A stretch of DNA of 64,000 bases. It comes from Monarcha castaneiventris obscurior. Its lineage: Eukaryota; Chordata; Aves; Passeriformes; Monarchidae. The DNA lies in NCBI GenBank assembly GCA_026261815.1, contig JAMPIT010000258.1, forward strand, positions 16,386,501 through 16,450,500, in the 5' to 3' direction. Shown piece after piece: positions 36,313 through 63,961 of the stretch. The translations under genes and the position numbers were made by a program. How positions within the stretch are numbered: the stretch's first letter is position 1; each line of letters begins with the position of its first letter. Under the pieces are notes generated by a model, which saw only the letters and a program-made list of their open reading frames with translations, ran no database searches and was not told the DNA's origin.

Positions 36313-39300
36313 GCTGAGGGTTAATTCTACCTCTGTTACACTGATGTAAGCAAGGAATAAATACAGTCTTCTCTATAACGCTAATCTAAGATAAAGTATA
36401 CATAAAAAAGAGTAGCTAAAGCCTCGAGTTTTGGGGCAGGCATGTGGCAGCTTTTAGAGATTTGCAATTTTTTGATTTTTATTTGTAAAATCACCCGTAG
36501 GGGTTTGTTTCTTTTTTTTGCCAAACAACAAGAATAAAAGAACTAGAGTTTAAAAAGCTAGAGTTCAAAAACATAAATGCCTGTAGCTTCTTCTGGGTTT
36601 AGAGCAGTAAATCCTTGTGTGCATGCATATTTGCAGATAAGTGGGCGCAGTTTTACTTGTATGGAAAACTAAGTGTTAGATTAAAATAACTGTTCTCACA
36701 TCAGTGACAACTTCAAAAACAATATAAATGCCACATGTATAAAAGATATGACAAGAAAGGTGTTTCAAACAAAGTCAGTTTTCCAGCTTAATAATTCTGG
36801 AAGCTGATTCTCCTCTCTATCACTCTTTTTTAAACCACTGATGCCAAAATATGGAAAGCATGAATACTAGCAGTGTAGTCAAAAAAAAGAAAAAACAACC
36901 CCTAATTTTTTAAAATGAGGATCAGTTGGTAAAATGCACTAAGAATCCAGTTTTAAAATGTGAATAAAATAGCATACTGTTCAAGAAATAGTGTACAATA
37001 TCATGCTTTCCTAAAATGATCTTTTAACTTGAAGAATTTACTCTTGGTAAAACAGAAGACCAGTAAGAAACAGGTGAATTTTTACTCACATAAGATACAC
37101 AAGAGAAGAAATTCAGCAGTATCTAAGACCATAATAGTAATAGCAGTAGGACAATGAAGTTACAATTGCCTAGAAACAGCATAGGAGAGTGGGAAATCTA
37201 GTCTTGTGCACTGATTTAAATAAAAGCCTGCATGCATGTTGTTAGATCATATTGGAAGTAGTATTGTCTTAAGAGGATTCAGCCATTGAAGTTGTACTGA
37301 TGTAAGCTCGGGCAGGATTTGGCCCTGCCAGAACATTCATTACACATGAGCTGCTCACTCTCCTGTTTTGCTCCAGTCTGACCTATTGGCTGTCCCTGCT
37401 GGCTGGGATGCTGACTTCATCCTTGACCCTGGCTTTCTTCCACATCCTGATTCTCCTGTGGCTGCATATTACTGCTCTCATTGCTCTAGCAATCTGGGTT
37501 TTAACCATAATTTCATCCCCATTGAAGTCTCTCAGAAAGAAATCTGATCATTTCAAGCTATCATTGAAGCTGTTTGCTTTCCTAATTTAAAATACTTGTA
37601 TTTTGACCTTAATGCTTCTCACTATAAGCACCCTGAAGAAACATTAAAATTAATCCTCTAAAGGCCAATTTTAATGTAAAATTATAGCAGTTTTCATCTT
37701 TAGCTATCCCTACCAGCTCTTCATTGCTTGCAGGATCTGTTAAAAAATGTCTCTCCTTGTTTTCCTCCATGGATTTTCTCCAGACTACCTTTTCATCTAA
37801 GGGCTGGACTTTTCATTCCACCTCTCCTTAGGAAGTAACTTTCATCAGAGCTGTGTACATACCAAATGCTATCAAGTAAAACTGTTATACACAGCTTTGT
37901 TCGCATTGTATATGTGAAAATACAGATAGAGTCAACAGAGAATAACATCCCATTGGTCAGTGCTATGCAAGAGTGCACTGGGATAAACAGACCATCTACA
38001 ACACAGAATACCCCTAACTGTGTCCAAAGGGTGTATTTTGGATAAAAAACAAAAGGAAATTGAGTTTCGCGAGTTGAGAGGGAATGGTTAGGACACAAAG
38101 CCTGTGGCTATAAGAATATTGAATCTAATAGGGATCAGAAAGGCTGAGAGGCTATGCCTTTCTTCTGGCATGAAAGGCAGTGTTCATAGTGGAGGGAGGC
38201 ATTACAGTTGCCTTATTTCCTTTCCCTTACTCAAATCTCTGAAGGAAGACACCCTGCTAAGCTGTGTGTTTTCACAACAGCTTCACAGTCCTTGTAACTA
38301 CAACAGACATGAAGACTTCAGCTTTCCCCAGCTGCTCCAAATGAGCACTGTAGTGTTCCTGTGAGTTCCACCCCCACTTCATTTAATACCACTGCCTCCA
38401 TTCTGTTCTGTCCTTTGTTAGTCTTACCAGCATTGTTTACAAAACTGCTTCTGCTATCTGTAAAAAATCCTTTTCACAATCCTTCCGTCCAATCCTATTG
38501 CTTTCCCATTTGTTTTCAAAATTCATGATAATACCTGTTTCTGAATTATTCCTTTTACTTTGATAAAAAACTCAGTTAACAGAGGGTCAAGAGAGAATAT
38601 GAGAGATTTCTGTGAAAGAGAGCAATGTCTGAGAATGCCATGGACTTGCATAAAGATCAGTTTGCTACCACAGTTGTACCAAAGCCATGTTTGTTGAATA
38701 CAGGCACTGGTCACTAAGTAGCTGACAACTCCTATGGACAAAGTATGAACAGCAACTGTTGCATCCCTCATGCCCCTTTCAGGGAATGCTAATAAAAAAT
38801 CTATTTTCAATTAGGCAAAATATCTGGAGTACGCCATGTGTTACTTGTCAATTAAATTAATTTTCAGTTTTCTTCTTAACATTAGATATTTTAGAAATGC
38901 CTACTGGATAACAGTATTTCCTTCACAGGTGTTTTGGGCTTGCTGCTTTCTTGAATAGTGACATAACTTTTATCGATTTAACTCATGGCTTCCGTATTTT
39001 GTAACTGTAATAGGAAGCACTTTCATAATGAGCATGCATATTTCTGTGGCTGTACCATATTGTCCTGTGGCTTGCATACCACAGAGTGAAGAACAAAACT
39101 GAAATCAGAATGTTGTCACCAAAAGTCTCCCTGGAAAGCTCATGTGCAGCAAAACCCACTACTTGGAGCATGTTCACACCAAATTACAGCACTAAAATAT
39201 TTCCTCACTGAGAATATGAAAGGGATCCACAAACTTGAGAAATGGTGTTGTGTAGGAGGAATTTTGGAACAACTAATGTCCTATATGCCTCCCCACAAAA

Positions 39301-39859
39301 AACATACTACAGCAGAAAGCAGGCAACCAGATATAGGCAAATTTTCTAGGTGGGTTTCTATGCTTAAAGGAACATTAGAAGGTTATGGCACTCGAGGGCT
39401 CAAAAATGTTCATTTTTATGTGAGTGTCCTGTCTATTCCAGACGCAGCCATATATGCAATATATTTGGTCCCTTTCCTCACCTGTCTGGAGAGGGCTTGT
39501 CTGAGACACCTGAACATGTAACTTGATAACAAGGAGAGTGTGGCTCCCACTTATTTGCCAGAGATCACAGACTAGAAACATGGCATGCTTTTCCACGCCG
39601 GAAGGAGAAGCAGAACTGCCTTTCCACATCATCACATCCCTGCCCCCACTGTGCCAGAGCCTGAGAAAAGCCTTCTGCTGTATCCTGACAAAGAGCTGTG
39701 CCTGTCGCATGGGGCTGAAGCCACAGTAAACTCCAACATGTTCCTCTGCCAGCCCACAGAAGTTACCACCTTCTTTTGTCATTAAAAAGTCACATCAATG
39801 TAGTTTTGCATACAATAACAAGGAAGCTAGTTTTCATTTCATCACCTGTAGCTAGGAGT

Positions 39860-39894
39860 AACAACAACAACAACAACAACCAAAAAAAAAAAAA
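39860..39894. repeat. (CAA)n followed by poly(A)
   Basis: Seven or so tandem CAA units run directly into an A-run. Confidence 0.9.
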
Positions 39895-42800
39895 CAAAAC
39901 TAAACCAAAACCCCAGACAATTGTCTTTAAAAATAAATCAATCAGTCAAGTCGCAGCAAACTACTCACAAGAGAATTCATCCTTGGAATTTAATACAGAA
40001 CAAGCTCTGCAGTACACCAGTACACACTTAAATAAAGCCTTTCCAAGGCATGTTATCCTCTCAGTGAAAGGAAAAAAAATCCAAAGCAAAAAACCAAAAA
40101 AAGGTTCTATATTCAAATTCAGAACTGTTATTCCTACAGTAGCTGGTTAGCACTGCAGTAGCATTGAAGGCAGCTGTCTTGGAGGTATGACTACTTTCAG
40201 TATGAGAAATTGCAAGAAATTAATTGCTTTTCTCAGATTTTAGTGTTGTTGCCCCAAGGAAAAATTGAAGTGGCAACAGGAGAAAGTTACAAATACATCA
40301 CAGCCCAGAGCAAGGAATTTTTCTGATTTACTGTTTGGCTAGGACAGCCTAAAAATTAGGTTGCTTAGTTGCCCAGACTAGGATATATGGTGCCCAATTT
40401 AAATTTCTATATTTGCTTCCTTTAGAAGAAAAAACCTAAAATGGTTCACAAACAGTCATGTATACAGTTACAGGCTCATTTCTTAGTCTTAATATGTTTG
40501 AGATGTTGAGAGATTTCCACAAGATGTGCTCCATGGTCTTGCTTCGAAAGAAGAACTAAATTCAGTCAATTCAGTCCATACCCAATCAGCAATGTCAAAA
40601 TTCAAGCCAGCAACTTTTCCTGCAAAGCATCTTCAGCTTTCTGCACCAGCCCTGCAGCCTGGATGTTCTCCTCTACTCTTCATTTACGGCCGTTTTGCTG
40701 TGGTGGATTTCAGAGGCTCTGTGGGTGAGATTAAAACTCTGCTTGGGTTACAGCATGGAGTAATAAATCCCTGTGGGCTGCTCTGTAATGTTCAGCAGGT
40801 ATTTCACATCTGGACTCTCACTAGGACTGTTACCTGAAAGGAACATTAATTGCTGGTCACCTAAATGATGGCTTAAAGGCCAGGTGGTTTCAGGCTGGAT
40901 TGTGCTGCCAGAGTTAACTGTTGGTCTGCAGACCAGCACCTCTGCCCAGAGGAGGCATCTTCCCTACCTGCTTCTCCCTGGCATTCCTTATAGTCTTCCT
41001 TAGGCATCTACTTTTATTCAAAATTATTTCAGTGTGTATGATTAAAAAAGGTATTAAATTTCTCTGCCTTTCATTTCTTGGAACTTAGTGATGGGGATAG
41101 GTCCATTTTCCAGAAAGTGCCTCTGCCAAGGAGAAATGCATAAAGAAAAGAGTATTTCATCTGGATAACCCAATGTTTCCATTACAATCACATAACGTCT
41201 AATTATGTACTCCATAAATCTTCATATTTTGTTATGAAGCTCATAATAACAAAGTCTGATAAATAGATTCTCTCCCCTGGCCACTACCAATTGAGTAGAA
41301 AAAATACTTATTTATGAAGCTTTATTAATAAAATCTGAATAATTCAAACAGCTTCTTCAGTGAAGAAACAGCATATTCCTATTTGCATATAAATGAAATT
41401 ATGCTTTAGTGTCAGAGTGAAGAATTAAATAATACGAATTTTTACAGTGCAGTCCTGACAGCCTCATAAATATTATGGTCATAAGTTGCAGTTTCCTAAA
41501 AATCTCATTTTATCTTTTATTACAAAAATATGACCAAAGGGCCAAGTCCTACTCATTTTACATGTGTGAGTATTCCCAATGACAACACAATTATTCAGTA
41601 AGTGAGGTTACCAGATTCAGCCTTATGTCAGCTACTGGAGCAAAACCACAGTGTTATCTACATATCTATTAGGAGACTAGAATCTCTTATTTAATTTAAC
41701 CATGAGGTAAATCCTGTGTGTTGGTAAAATATACGGAACAACAAAGAAATCTGTAGCTCTGCATTCCAAGAGACAAAATACAACATGAGGAAAGGAAAAG
41801 TACACAGCTCATACACATAAGATGCCAGCTTTGCCCGTAGTTACACAGGTACCAGTTTGGCCAAACCAAATACTCCTGTTAGGTGTAAGCAATCACAAAA
41901 GCTGCTGCAATTATAAGAACACTTAAATGACTTCAAATGGACTGTTACTGCTGAGGAAAGCTTCAGTTTTATCTATTTTCTTTGAAAAAGTCTCTGAAGC
42001 ACAACCCCAGACCAGCCATAGAGAGAGCTGAACTGGATGAAGCACATTCTGCTAGAGGTCAAATAAAAGTGAGTGCCATGACACTACTTAAGAAACTTCT
42101 CTGAGAAATGTTGTGCAGTCTCAGCAGCTGAGACAAGAAGTGGATGCCTCCGTAACCTGTCAGTGATATTTTTCCAGCCACAGTGCTGTGCAAGTGGGAC
42201 AGAAAAGTCAAATACAGATGAGGCATACATGGAAAGGAAAGCTAAACTTGGGGTGGTAGGAATTAAGAATTATTTATAGATGTCTTGGAGGGTTTAAAAA
42301 GTATAGAAATTTATTTATAAAGTCTAAAGGAGACTATAGGAATATATAGTCTGATCTCCTGTAAATTACAGGCAAGTGTACTTAACCCTGAACTAAGCCT
42401 GCTGCACTCAAACACAACACAGCCTGTGTTTGGCTAGCCTGTGTTCTCCAGGGAGGCATTGGGTCTCAGTCTGAAGACACCCAAAGCCAAGTAATCAATG
42501 ACAGCCCTTAACTATTCCAGGGAATATTTATTGTGAGTACTGAACTAGGTACTGAAAACTGTTTCATTTTGCTTGATTCCAGCTAGACATTATTCCTTCT
42601 TATTTCACTCTGGTAGGTTCAAGTGGCCCTTATATTCAATATTTTTTCTGTGCATATATGGATACAGTTATCAACTCACCTTTCAATCTTTTTACTCAAG
42701 TTAAAGTTTTTAGTTCTTCAAATAATTTCTCAAAGCATTTTCTCTAACTCCTGATCATTCTGTAGCTCTTCTCTATACTCACTTCATTTTTTCAGTATTC

Positions 42801-44755
42801 ATCTTGCAATGTGAGCATCAGAACTGTGCACATCATGGTTCAACCACCCTCAGCACTTTGCACATACAGGTAAAAATTGTTACCATTAACAGCTGTGCTC
42901 TGTCTATAAGTCAAGGTTTGCACAAACCCTTTCTGCTACAGCAAACTCATCAGCTTACTCAGCTTGGCTTTTTTAAGCTTTTCCATTGCGTAGGAGAGCC
43001 TACATTCCTTATTAGGTATACATCAATAGATTTTATTAAAATATACTTTGTTTGAATGAGTCCCAGTTTATAAAAGGGTTGAGAACTCCTCTGTATCTTT
43101 GCCTGAAGTAATTTTTATATCTATTTTTAACTGCCTTTAAATAGGCTGCAGAGACTGCTATTGTGGTATGTTTTCTGACACCACAATAATTCTTGATATT
43201 TCAGATATAACTGATCAGAAAATGCTGGCAGAGACAGTCACTGCCACATTTGAGTGCATTATTCTAGAGCTGCATCATTTGCATGTGAGAGCAAAGCTGG
43301 CAATCTCAGTTTTCCTGGTTAAGAAATGGAAATGGAAAATGAGAAACAGTAAAAGAGACTTTATTCCCATGGTTTTCAAATCAATCTCTTCATGTTAGTG
43401 CAAGACTCATGAGTCCTGAATGATTGAATTTGACAGTATTCCTAAAGGGCACAATAGCATGAAGAGATTTGTCTCAATCTGATGCCAAAGAGAGCAAACT
43501 TTTGCCATACAATCGTATTACTAACAAAAAGAGTAATTAGGAGTAGGAAAGCACGTCATTTAGGCTAATGAAAACTGAATAGTACATTTAACAGTCTCTA
43601 CTGTAATTAAAATTGAATTTTGTCTATGTGTGCATATGTGTATTTCTAATACTGACAGGGCAACAACAACTGCTTTTATTTGCTCATTTCTAAGTAGTTT
43701 CTGACTTCTAAGTTTCTAATTTATGAACAGATGTTCTTGGCACCAAGGGGATATTAAGGATCTCCTGCCTGTGTTTGTGCTGGATACAATTCATCAATTA
43801 CCTTCCTGGATGTTGCTTATTGATTTTCTAAGGCTGGAGGACAGTACAAAACCAGGAGACTTCTAGTTTAATTGACCTAGGAAGAGGTTAATAGATGTGC
43901 TCTAGTGTCAGCACAGATTCTTTTAGGCCTGTCAGCAGATACAAAAAGTTTGATTCAGCTGCAGATTCTGGCAGCAGTGGATGCAATCACACAGCAATGT
44001 TTGGATCCTTTCTTGGCAAGCTCCCAGATGTGGACTTTGGCGATTGCTTGTCAGCCGCAGGGAACATTCTGTGTGGGCCTGGCTTGTGATTTGGCTTCTC
44101 ATCCTTCGTATCCAACCTAGAGATAAAGCCACAAGACAGTGCAGCACTGGCTCACAGAGCCTTAGATGTGCTGCTTTGTTTGTCATATTAAGTTGATGCA
44201 ATTTCTTCTTTTCCTTCTGAGAAGTTCCCACCATGGTTCATGGCTGGAACTAGAAGCTCAGTGTTGAATGAGAAGGTGGAGCCTTCTCAGCCCCACAAGT
44301 GAAAGAGTTTCTGCTTATCTAGGCCAACAGCAAAGAAGGAGTGTCTCATGCTATAGCAAAGGCACAGAAGCTGTGCAGATGCAAAGCAGAAGCTGTACCT
44401 TTACCTTTTCTACATTCATTCAAAACAGAGCAAAAATAAGCTAAAGGTACTTAAGCAAGAACTGAAGAAATACAGTGGGAATGAAACATATCATCTCTCT
44501 CCTATGAAAATGCACATGGAGAAAACCATTGATGAAGAGGTGGCTTTTGAGAAGATATTCATATGAGAAGAATCATATCCAGTTTGACTTAACTTCCCCC
44601 TTAAAAAGAGGAGAGACAAGAAGGTAAAAAGTCTTTCATAGGACATAAATGAAGGCAAGCATAAGGCTGGCATTTCTGGCAGGCTAAAAAAGTAGGGCAA
44701 TAAATTAAGAGACAACATTAGATTATACTACAAAGCCAGTTATGCTTGTGAGAAC

Positions 44756-44775
44756 AAAAAAAAAAAAAAAAAAAA
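44756..44775 (+). repeat. Poly(A) run of 20, AATAAA 52 nt upstream
   Basis: Twenty A residues follow a stretch with AATAAA at 44699-44704. This layout can mark the 3' end of a retrocopied transcript, but nothing in the preceding few hundred bases is recognisable as a gene and no flanking duplication was found. Confidence 0.5.
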
Positions 44776-46389
44776 TTTGACATGACGGAGAGCCAGAATC
44801 ACGGGGGGATGGCATGAGAGACCACAACATATTTGGATCAGTAAGAAAGAAGGAAATGGAGAGGAAATAGTGATCAAGCTAGATAAATGACCTGGGTCTA
44901 AATGAAAATAATTTTAGGTGTTGGAACCAAGATAAGTTTAGACATTGCAGGGAAGGAAACAGCAGTTAGACAGGGTCTTGATAAGAAGATATAATGAAAG
45001 CAGATTTCTTGCAATGTAGAAATGTAACTTAAGTGATGAAGAGGAAGTTAGTGTGGATATGACTGACAGAGAAGTGCCAATAATGGGAGCTGCAGAAATG
45101 GTGGTGATTTGGTATTCCACATAAGGACAACTCCAAGGCAGGGAGGCCAAGGAAGTTGGCTGAAACCCTGACCTGGCCAGGAGGCAGCAGAGCTAAATAT
45201 GCAACCTGTAAACAATCAGCAGCTATTTCACAAGTATGTAGTTCCTGGTTCAACAGCATTCAGAAATGGCTGGAGGTAAGATTGTCTCGAGGTTAATTTA
45301 GAATGATGTTGCTTGTCATTAGCACTAAGACAAACCCACACTCATGAATGCTTATGGTGCTCTTTGAACTTCTGTAAGATTACACGGATAAAAGAAAGAA
45401 CAGAATTTGGCCTACAGTATTTTGTCATTACACCTAATTTAATTAATGTTTGGTATAATCTGCTTTTAAATACTGTCACCCTTAACTGAAATTACTGAGC
45501 TAGCATACTTAATTCCACTAAAACTCAAGCTGCCGCACTGACTTATTAGAGCCCTAAACAGAAAATGCAAATTAGAACAACTGTTGGGAAAGAAAAACCC
45601 ATGCATCAAACCAAACCCACCAAACCTGGCAAAACCACCAAAGCAGCTCAGCAACTCGCTTCTGCACCCTCCTTCTAAAACGTGTCATAGGAAGCACAGC
45701 TTAACAAAAGTGGAGGAACCTGCTTCTTCTTTTAACGGCTTCTTAACATAAGCACAGCTTGTTACAAGGTAAAGCCAATCCAGAACATCGCCTTGGAAAC
45801 TTTGGCAGCCCCAGGCTTGGTTGTTATTTATCAAGGGCTGCGGTTACAGTTACCGGAATTATACAATAAACTAGAGTATTTTAGTTCATAACCTAGTGAA
45901 CAAGATATCTGTGCATTATCAAGCGCAGAGGAGCTACTCTTGAACAAGAGTAATATTCTTTTATCTTAAAAAAATAAAGAAATATTAACCAAAAATAGGT
46001 AAAAAACAAGAAGTGCTAAATTCTTTTATTTACAATCATACAACTGCATTGGTTTCAATAAAATCCAGCTACTTCAAACATCAGCAAAACGTTACAGTAA
46101 ATTGTTCCAATAGTTTCCTAGTCCTACTCATTGCTGGTCAGCAGTTACAGCCCAGACCAAGACGCAAATTTAATTTTGTGTTCTGTGCGATCCTTTTGTT
46201 GTGTAATCAGGCAATATGGCAAGGCTGCAAGCCCAGCCATTCCCCCGTTATAATGGTGTAGGTGGAGCCATTCCTTGGCCTCTGGGCTGTTTGACCTTGG
46301 AGCGAAGCAAATGAGACCAAGATCTTACTGGGGACTTGGGGACTGGGTTATTTCTCAATAACCACACGCAGAAAAGAAAGTCTAAGGGC

Positions 46390-46960
46390 CGATTATTGTT
46401 TTCGGGGCCGCGGGCAGCGGGGCCGGGCACGGGGGCAGCACAGGCCGCTCCCCTCACGGGGCCCCGGCCCCGCCCCCGCCCCGCGCGCGCCGCTCCGGGG
46501 CCCCGCCCCCGCGCTCGGCCAATGGCGGCGCGCCTTTCCCCGCCCGGCGCCGCCATTGGCCGGGGCCGCCGCTTCCGCCGAGGGCCGGGATTGGCGGCGG
46601 CGCGCGGGCGGCGAAAGGCGGCAGCGGCAAAACCTCGGCGCGCGCCGGTGTCCGCGTGAGTGCCCGTCCGCGCGCCCGCTCCCCCCGCGCCTCCCCCCCC
46701 ACCCTCCCTCCCCTGTGGCGGCGCGGGGCCCGACCCGACCCGGCCCGGCCCGACCCGCTCCTCTGGGGGCCCCGCTCAGCGCACCCCCCGGCCCTCGGCG
46801 CCCGCCATCCCCGCGGGGGCGGCTCCCCTGCCCGCCCGGAGCTCCACGCGGGGAGCCGAGGGGCCCGTCTGCAGCCCGCTGCGGCCTCCCGTGAGCCCCA
46901 GGGCCGATGCGGGAGCCCGCGGCGTGCGCTCGGCCCCGGGCCTCGTTGGCGGGGGCTGTC
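46390..46960 (+). promoter_or_regulatory. CDC7: CpG island and promoter of CDC7
   Basis: This is a dense CpG island with no obvious TATA box. It has a CCAAT box at 46519-46523 (GGCCAATGG) and inverted CCAAT boxes at 46555-46559 and near 46588 (GATTGGCGG), with GC boxes (CCCCGCCCCC) around 46470-46510. GGCGAAAGG and CTTTCCCCGCC resemble E2F-type sites, which would suit an S-phase gene, but that is inference. Its long open frames on both strands are compositional. Confidence 0.85.
46560..46655 (+). other. CDC7: CDC7 non-coding first exon (approximate start)
   Basis: A good donor GTGAGT starts at 46656 right after GTGTCCGC, inside the CpG island. The first coding exon has its own acceptor 12 nt before the ATG, so a non-coding exon is required upstream. 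The 5' end is a guess from the position of the CCAAT boxes. Confidence 0.55.
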
Positions 46961-48210
46961 CCGTACAGGCAGTGACGAGCTCCGGGTGCTGGCGCTTTGT
47001 GTGGCAGTGGTGACATCAGCAGTGCGCACTGGGGTTGGATGTGTGACGGCTCTTGCTCGTCCTGTACCGCACGGGTGTTGGGTATGAGTGTGTGGGAACT
47101 TGCAGTCCTTGTGCTGCTGCTGAGGCCATGTTGGTACAGGTTTGGAACAGGCTAATCTGCCTACTCAACACTAGCAGAGGGAGTGGCTGCCTGTAAGAGA
47201 CGAGAACTCTCTCTAATCGCCTTCCAAGTTTCCAAGTCCCTCTCCAGCAAAGCTCCCGCAAAAAACGGGGCTCAAAAGAGACGGCTCCTGTCTCTGGTCC
47301 CTGTTGTTACACAAGGATCACAGACTAAAGGTGCCTCAAATTCTTTGGGGAGAAAATGTATTTCTAACTCCCTAGCTGAAACAAAGGAATCCTTTCATCA
47401 GGAGTTTTTCAGAATATGTTTTCCCCCGTGTGGGAAAGTTCCTCCAGAACTTTGAAGGTTCGGCAAAGTAACAAGGAAGGAAGATTTTTGAATGGAACCA
47501 GTTTTGAGTAACTGTGAGAGCTGGTGCTTCCAGGCTCACTTATCACTGGTTCTGCCCTGGGACTCCCTGCCACTCTTTTGCGCATGAAAAGGGATAATCA
47601 GGATTTTTTTGACTGTACAATATTAGTGGATGTTACTAATCTACAGTTTCATGTAGTGTTTCCAAGATTAGGGAAGAAGCATTTCAAAATAAGCATGTAC
47701 AATTTTTCTTGTTGTGGTGGGAGGGCAACGAATAATGATGCCTTTTGTTGAATTTACCTAGGAGGGAGAGAGCTCTCATATTGAGAATGTATTTTTTTCT
47801 CTTATAATTTCTTACAGTTTTTCTGGCTTTCTACAGCTGTTGCAATGTGCTGTGCAGCTATTTCTGTGTACATCAGTTCCTTGCTTTTCAAAGCAAAACT
47901 TCAGGGAAAAGACAATGGTTTAATGTGACTGAGGAAACATGAGAGATGAAAATCAGTTGTATTTAAGCTTATCCTGCAGTCTTGCTTCCCCCCCCTCTGT
48001 CCTCGTGGGTTTACTGGTTTACTATTTCACTGGGATGGTGGGTGACACTTTGCTTTAGGTAGCACAGAAGAACTCCTCAGACTCCCTAAATCTCATCTCA
48101 GGAACTGACTGCACGGCCAGGAAGTGTCTTACCAGATATGCTTGCTTCCCCAGGTGTCCAGAAGTGGCCCTCGAAGGCTTGGATTTTTTTTACTTCAGAC
48201 TCGTTTTGTG

Positions 48211-62681
<14,471 letters not shown>

Positions 62682-63305
62682 GAAGATAACTTACTCTGTT
62701 ATTCCTTTCATCTGTTTTGTGTGGAAATGAAATTCTGAGGTAGTTTTACCTTGTTGCCCTCAACATTTACACTCATTGAAGTAACATCACACTGTGCTCT
62801 GAACTACTGAAATTTTGTCTTGTGCAGTTAGACTGCAAATGTCAGTTTAGGAGATACTTGCAGATGCAAAAGTTACATAAACATCACTAACATGGTCTTA
62901 TCCTAAGACACTTCTGAGAGGTTATTGCTGTGCATACCTGTTCTCTAAGAAAGTTAACTTTGATCAAAAACAGCAAAGGAAAAAGAGTTTGATAAGCTCG
63001 ATGCTTAATTCTCGAGATATTCCCTTAAAATTTACAAGTTTGCCTCAAGGTAAGACTGAAATAAGAAAGTGTTTGAGAGACTTTTTCTGTACTTGCGTAT
63101 CGCTTTGTTCCTGTTTGGTGCGTGGGGGACTGGAAATGGAAAAAAGTGTATTCGTTTTGTTCAGACTATTTTCAGAGAACAGTATTACTTTGGGACTGTT
63201 GCTAGAGAAAAGGCCAGGTGCTCGAGATTATATCATCAAAAGAAAAGCATAACTTGTAAAAGTATATTTTTGTTCCTGTCTGGCCTTTCCTACTTAGGCA
63301 ATAGT

Positions 63306-63311
63306 AATAAA
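63306..63311 (+). terminator. CDC7: CDC7 poly(A) signal 1 (AATAAA)
   Basis: AATAAA lies about 625 nt after the stop codon. Confidence 0.55.
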
Positions 63312-63455
63312 TGCAGTTATTTTGCATAGCCCATGTTTCCTCAGTGACATGGGTAACTGTCAATATTCCACAGCTGCTGCCTTCAGAATGTCTCAGGTGC
63401 CAGGCATAAGTTTGATTTTTGTTATAGAAGCTGATTTCTTAAAAAATATCTGTTC

Positions 63456-63461
63456 AATAAA
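63456..63461 (+). terminator. CDC7: CDC7 poly(A) signal 2 (AATAAA)
   Basis: AATAAA is followed by T-rich sequence (GATTTGGTTTTATAA). It is the more distal of two candidates. Confidence 0.6.
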
Positions 63462-63739
63462 TGATTTGGTTTTATAACTTCAGAAGCTTGTCTAGAGATG
63501 CTTCTATAAAAGTTAGTCAGGTAAGGTTTTCTTGTGGGATGTTTCTGTTCAGGGAAGATCTTGCACAGTGGTTTCCTGCATAAATTCCTCAGTGAAAGAA
63601 GACACTTTGTAGATAGCTCTAGTGTGTGTGGCTGTTATAGTGGAGTATCTTAATTATCAAGGAAGTCTTACCATGGAGTTAGCTGGCTATTGGCTGGTCG
63701 TAAGGAGGAAAATCCCATACTTTCAATGTGCAAAGTAAA

Positions 63740-63961
63740 CTACATCATGTTCAAGAGAAGTTTCTCTAAAATCCTTGATAATTCTGGAGACTGAAACACA
63801 ATACAGTGGTTTCCCATGTACATTTCTTGAAATGCTGATGGAGTTGCTGTAAGAGGTTCTGGGCCATTCTGAGAAACGATTGCTGCTTTGGTAGCTCTTG
63901 TGAAAACCTTCTCATATGAGCTGATGGTTATGACAGTGCAAAGATCCTGACAGGACTGGGG
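63740..63961 (-). CDS. Possible terminal coding exon of a convergent gene, unidentified
   Basis: On the minus strand a good acceptor (GTCTTGTCTCTTCAG) is followed at 63961 by 73 open codons ending in TAG at 63742-63740. The peptide begins PQSCQDLCTVITISSYEKVF and ends ELSRILEKLLLNMM. It has a balanced, protein-like composition. If real, it is the last exon of a gene converging on CDC7, with its 5' part beyond position 64000. I do not recognise it, and no clear poly(A) signal for it was found. TGFBR3 is the usual neighbour here in mammals, but the peptide does not look like its tail. Confidence 0.35.
   Translation of the reverse strand, partial: PQSCQDLCTVITISSYEKVFTRATKAAIVSQNGPEPLTATPSAFQEMYMGNHCIVFQSPELSRILEKLLLNMM

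Larger units (their letters stand above)
36313..46389. other. Intergenic up to the CDC7 promoter, simple repeats only
   Basis: This is a long AT-rich stretch without a recognisable exon, RNA gene or clear transposon. Several 60-135 codon open frames (for example near 39.1-39.8, 40.5-40.8 and 43.9-44.2 kb) exist on both strands and look like chance. It contains the (CAA)n and poly(A) runs listed separately. Confidence 0.55.
62682..63480 (+). other. CDC7: CDC7 3' UTR
   Basis: This is non-coding sequence from the stop codon to just past the second poly(A) signal. Short open frames inside it are not genes. Confidence 0.7.

Noticed and set aside
39375..39785. Open frames of 66-135 codons on both strands
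   Set aside because: Neither strand shows a motif, and opposite-strand openness indicates low stop content rather than coding.
46336..47087. Open frames up to 207 codons on both strands across the CDC7 CpG island
   Set aside because: Same compositional effect. They overlap the promoter and the non-coding first exon of CDC7.
62989..63329. Two plus-strand frames of 86-87 codons after the CDC7 stop
   Set aside because: They lie within the CDC7 3' UTR and have no recognisable domain.
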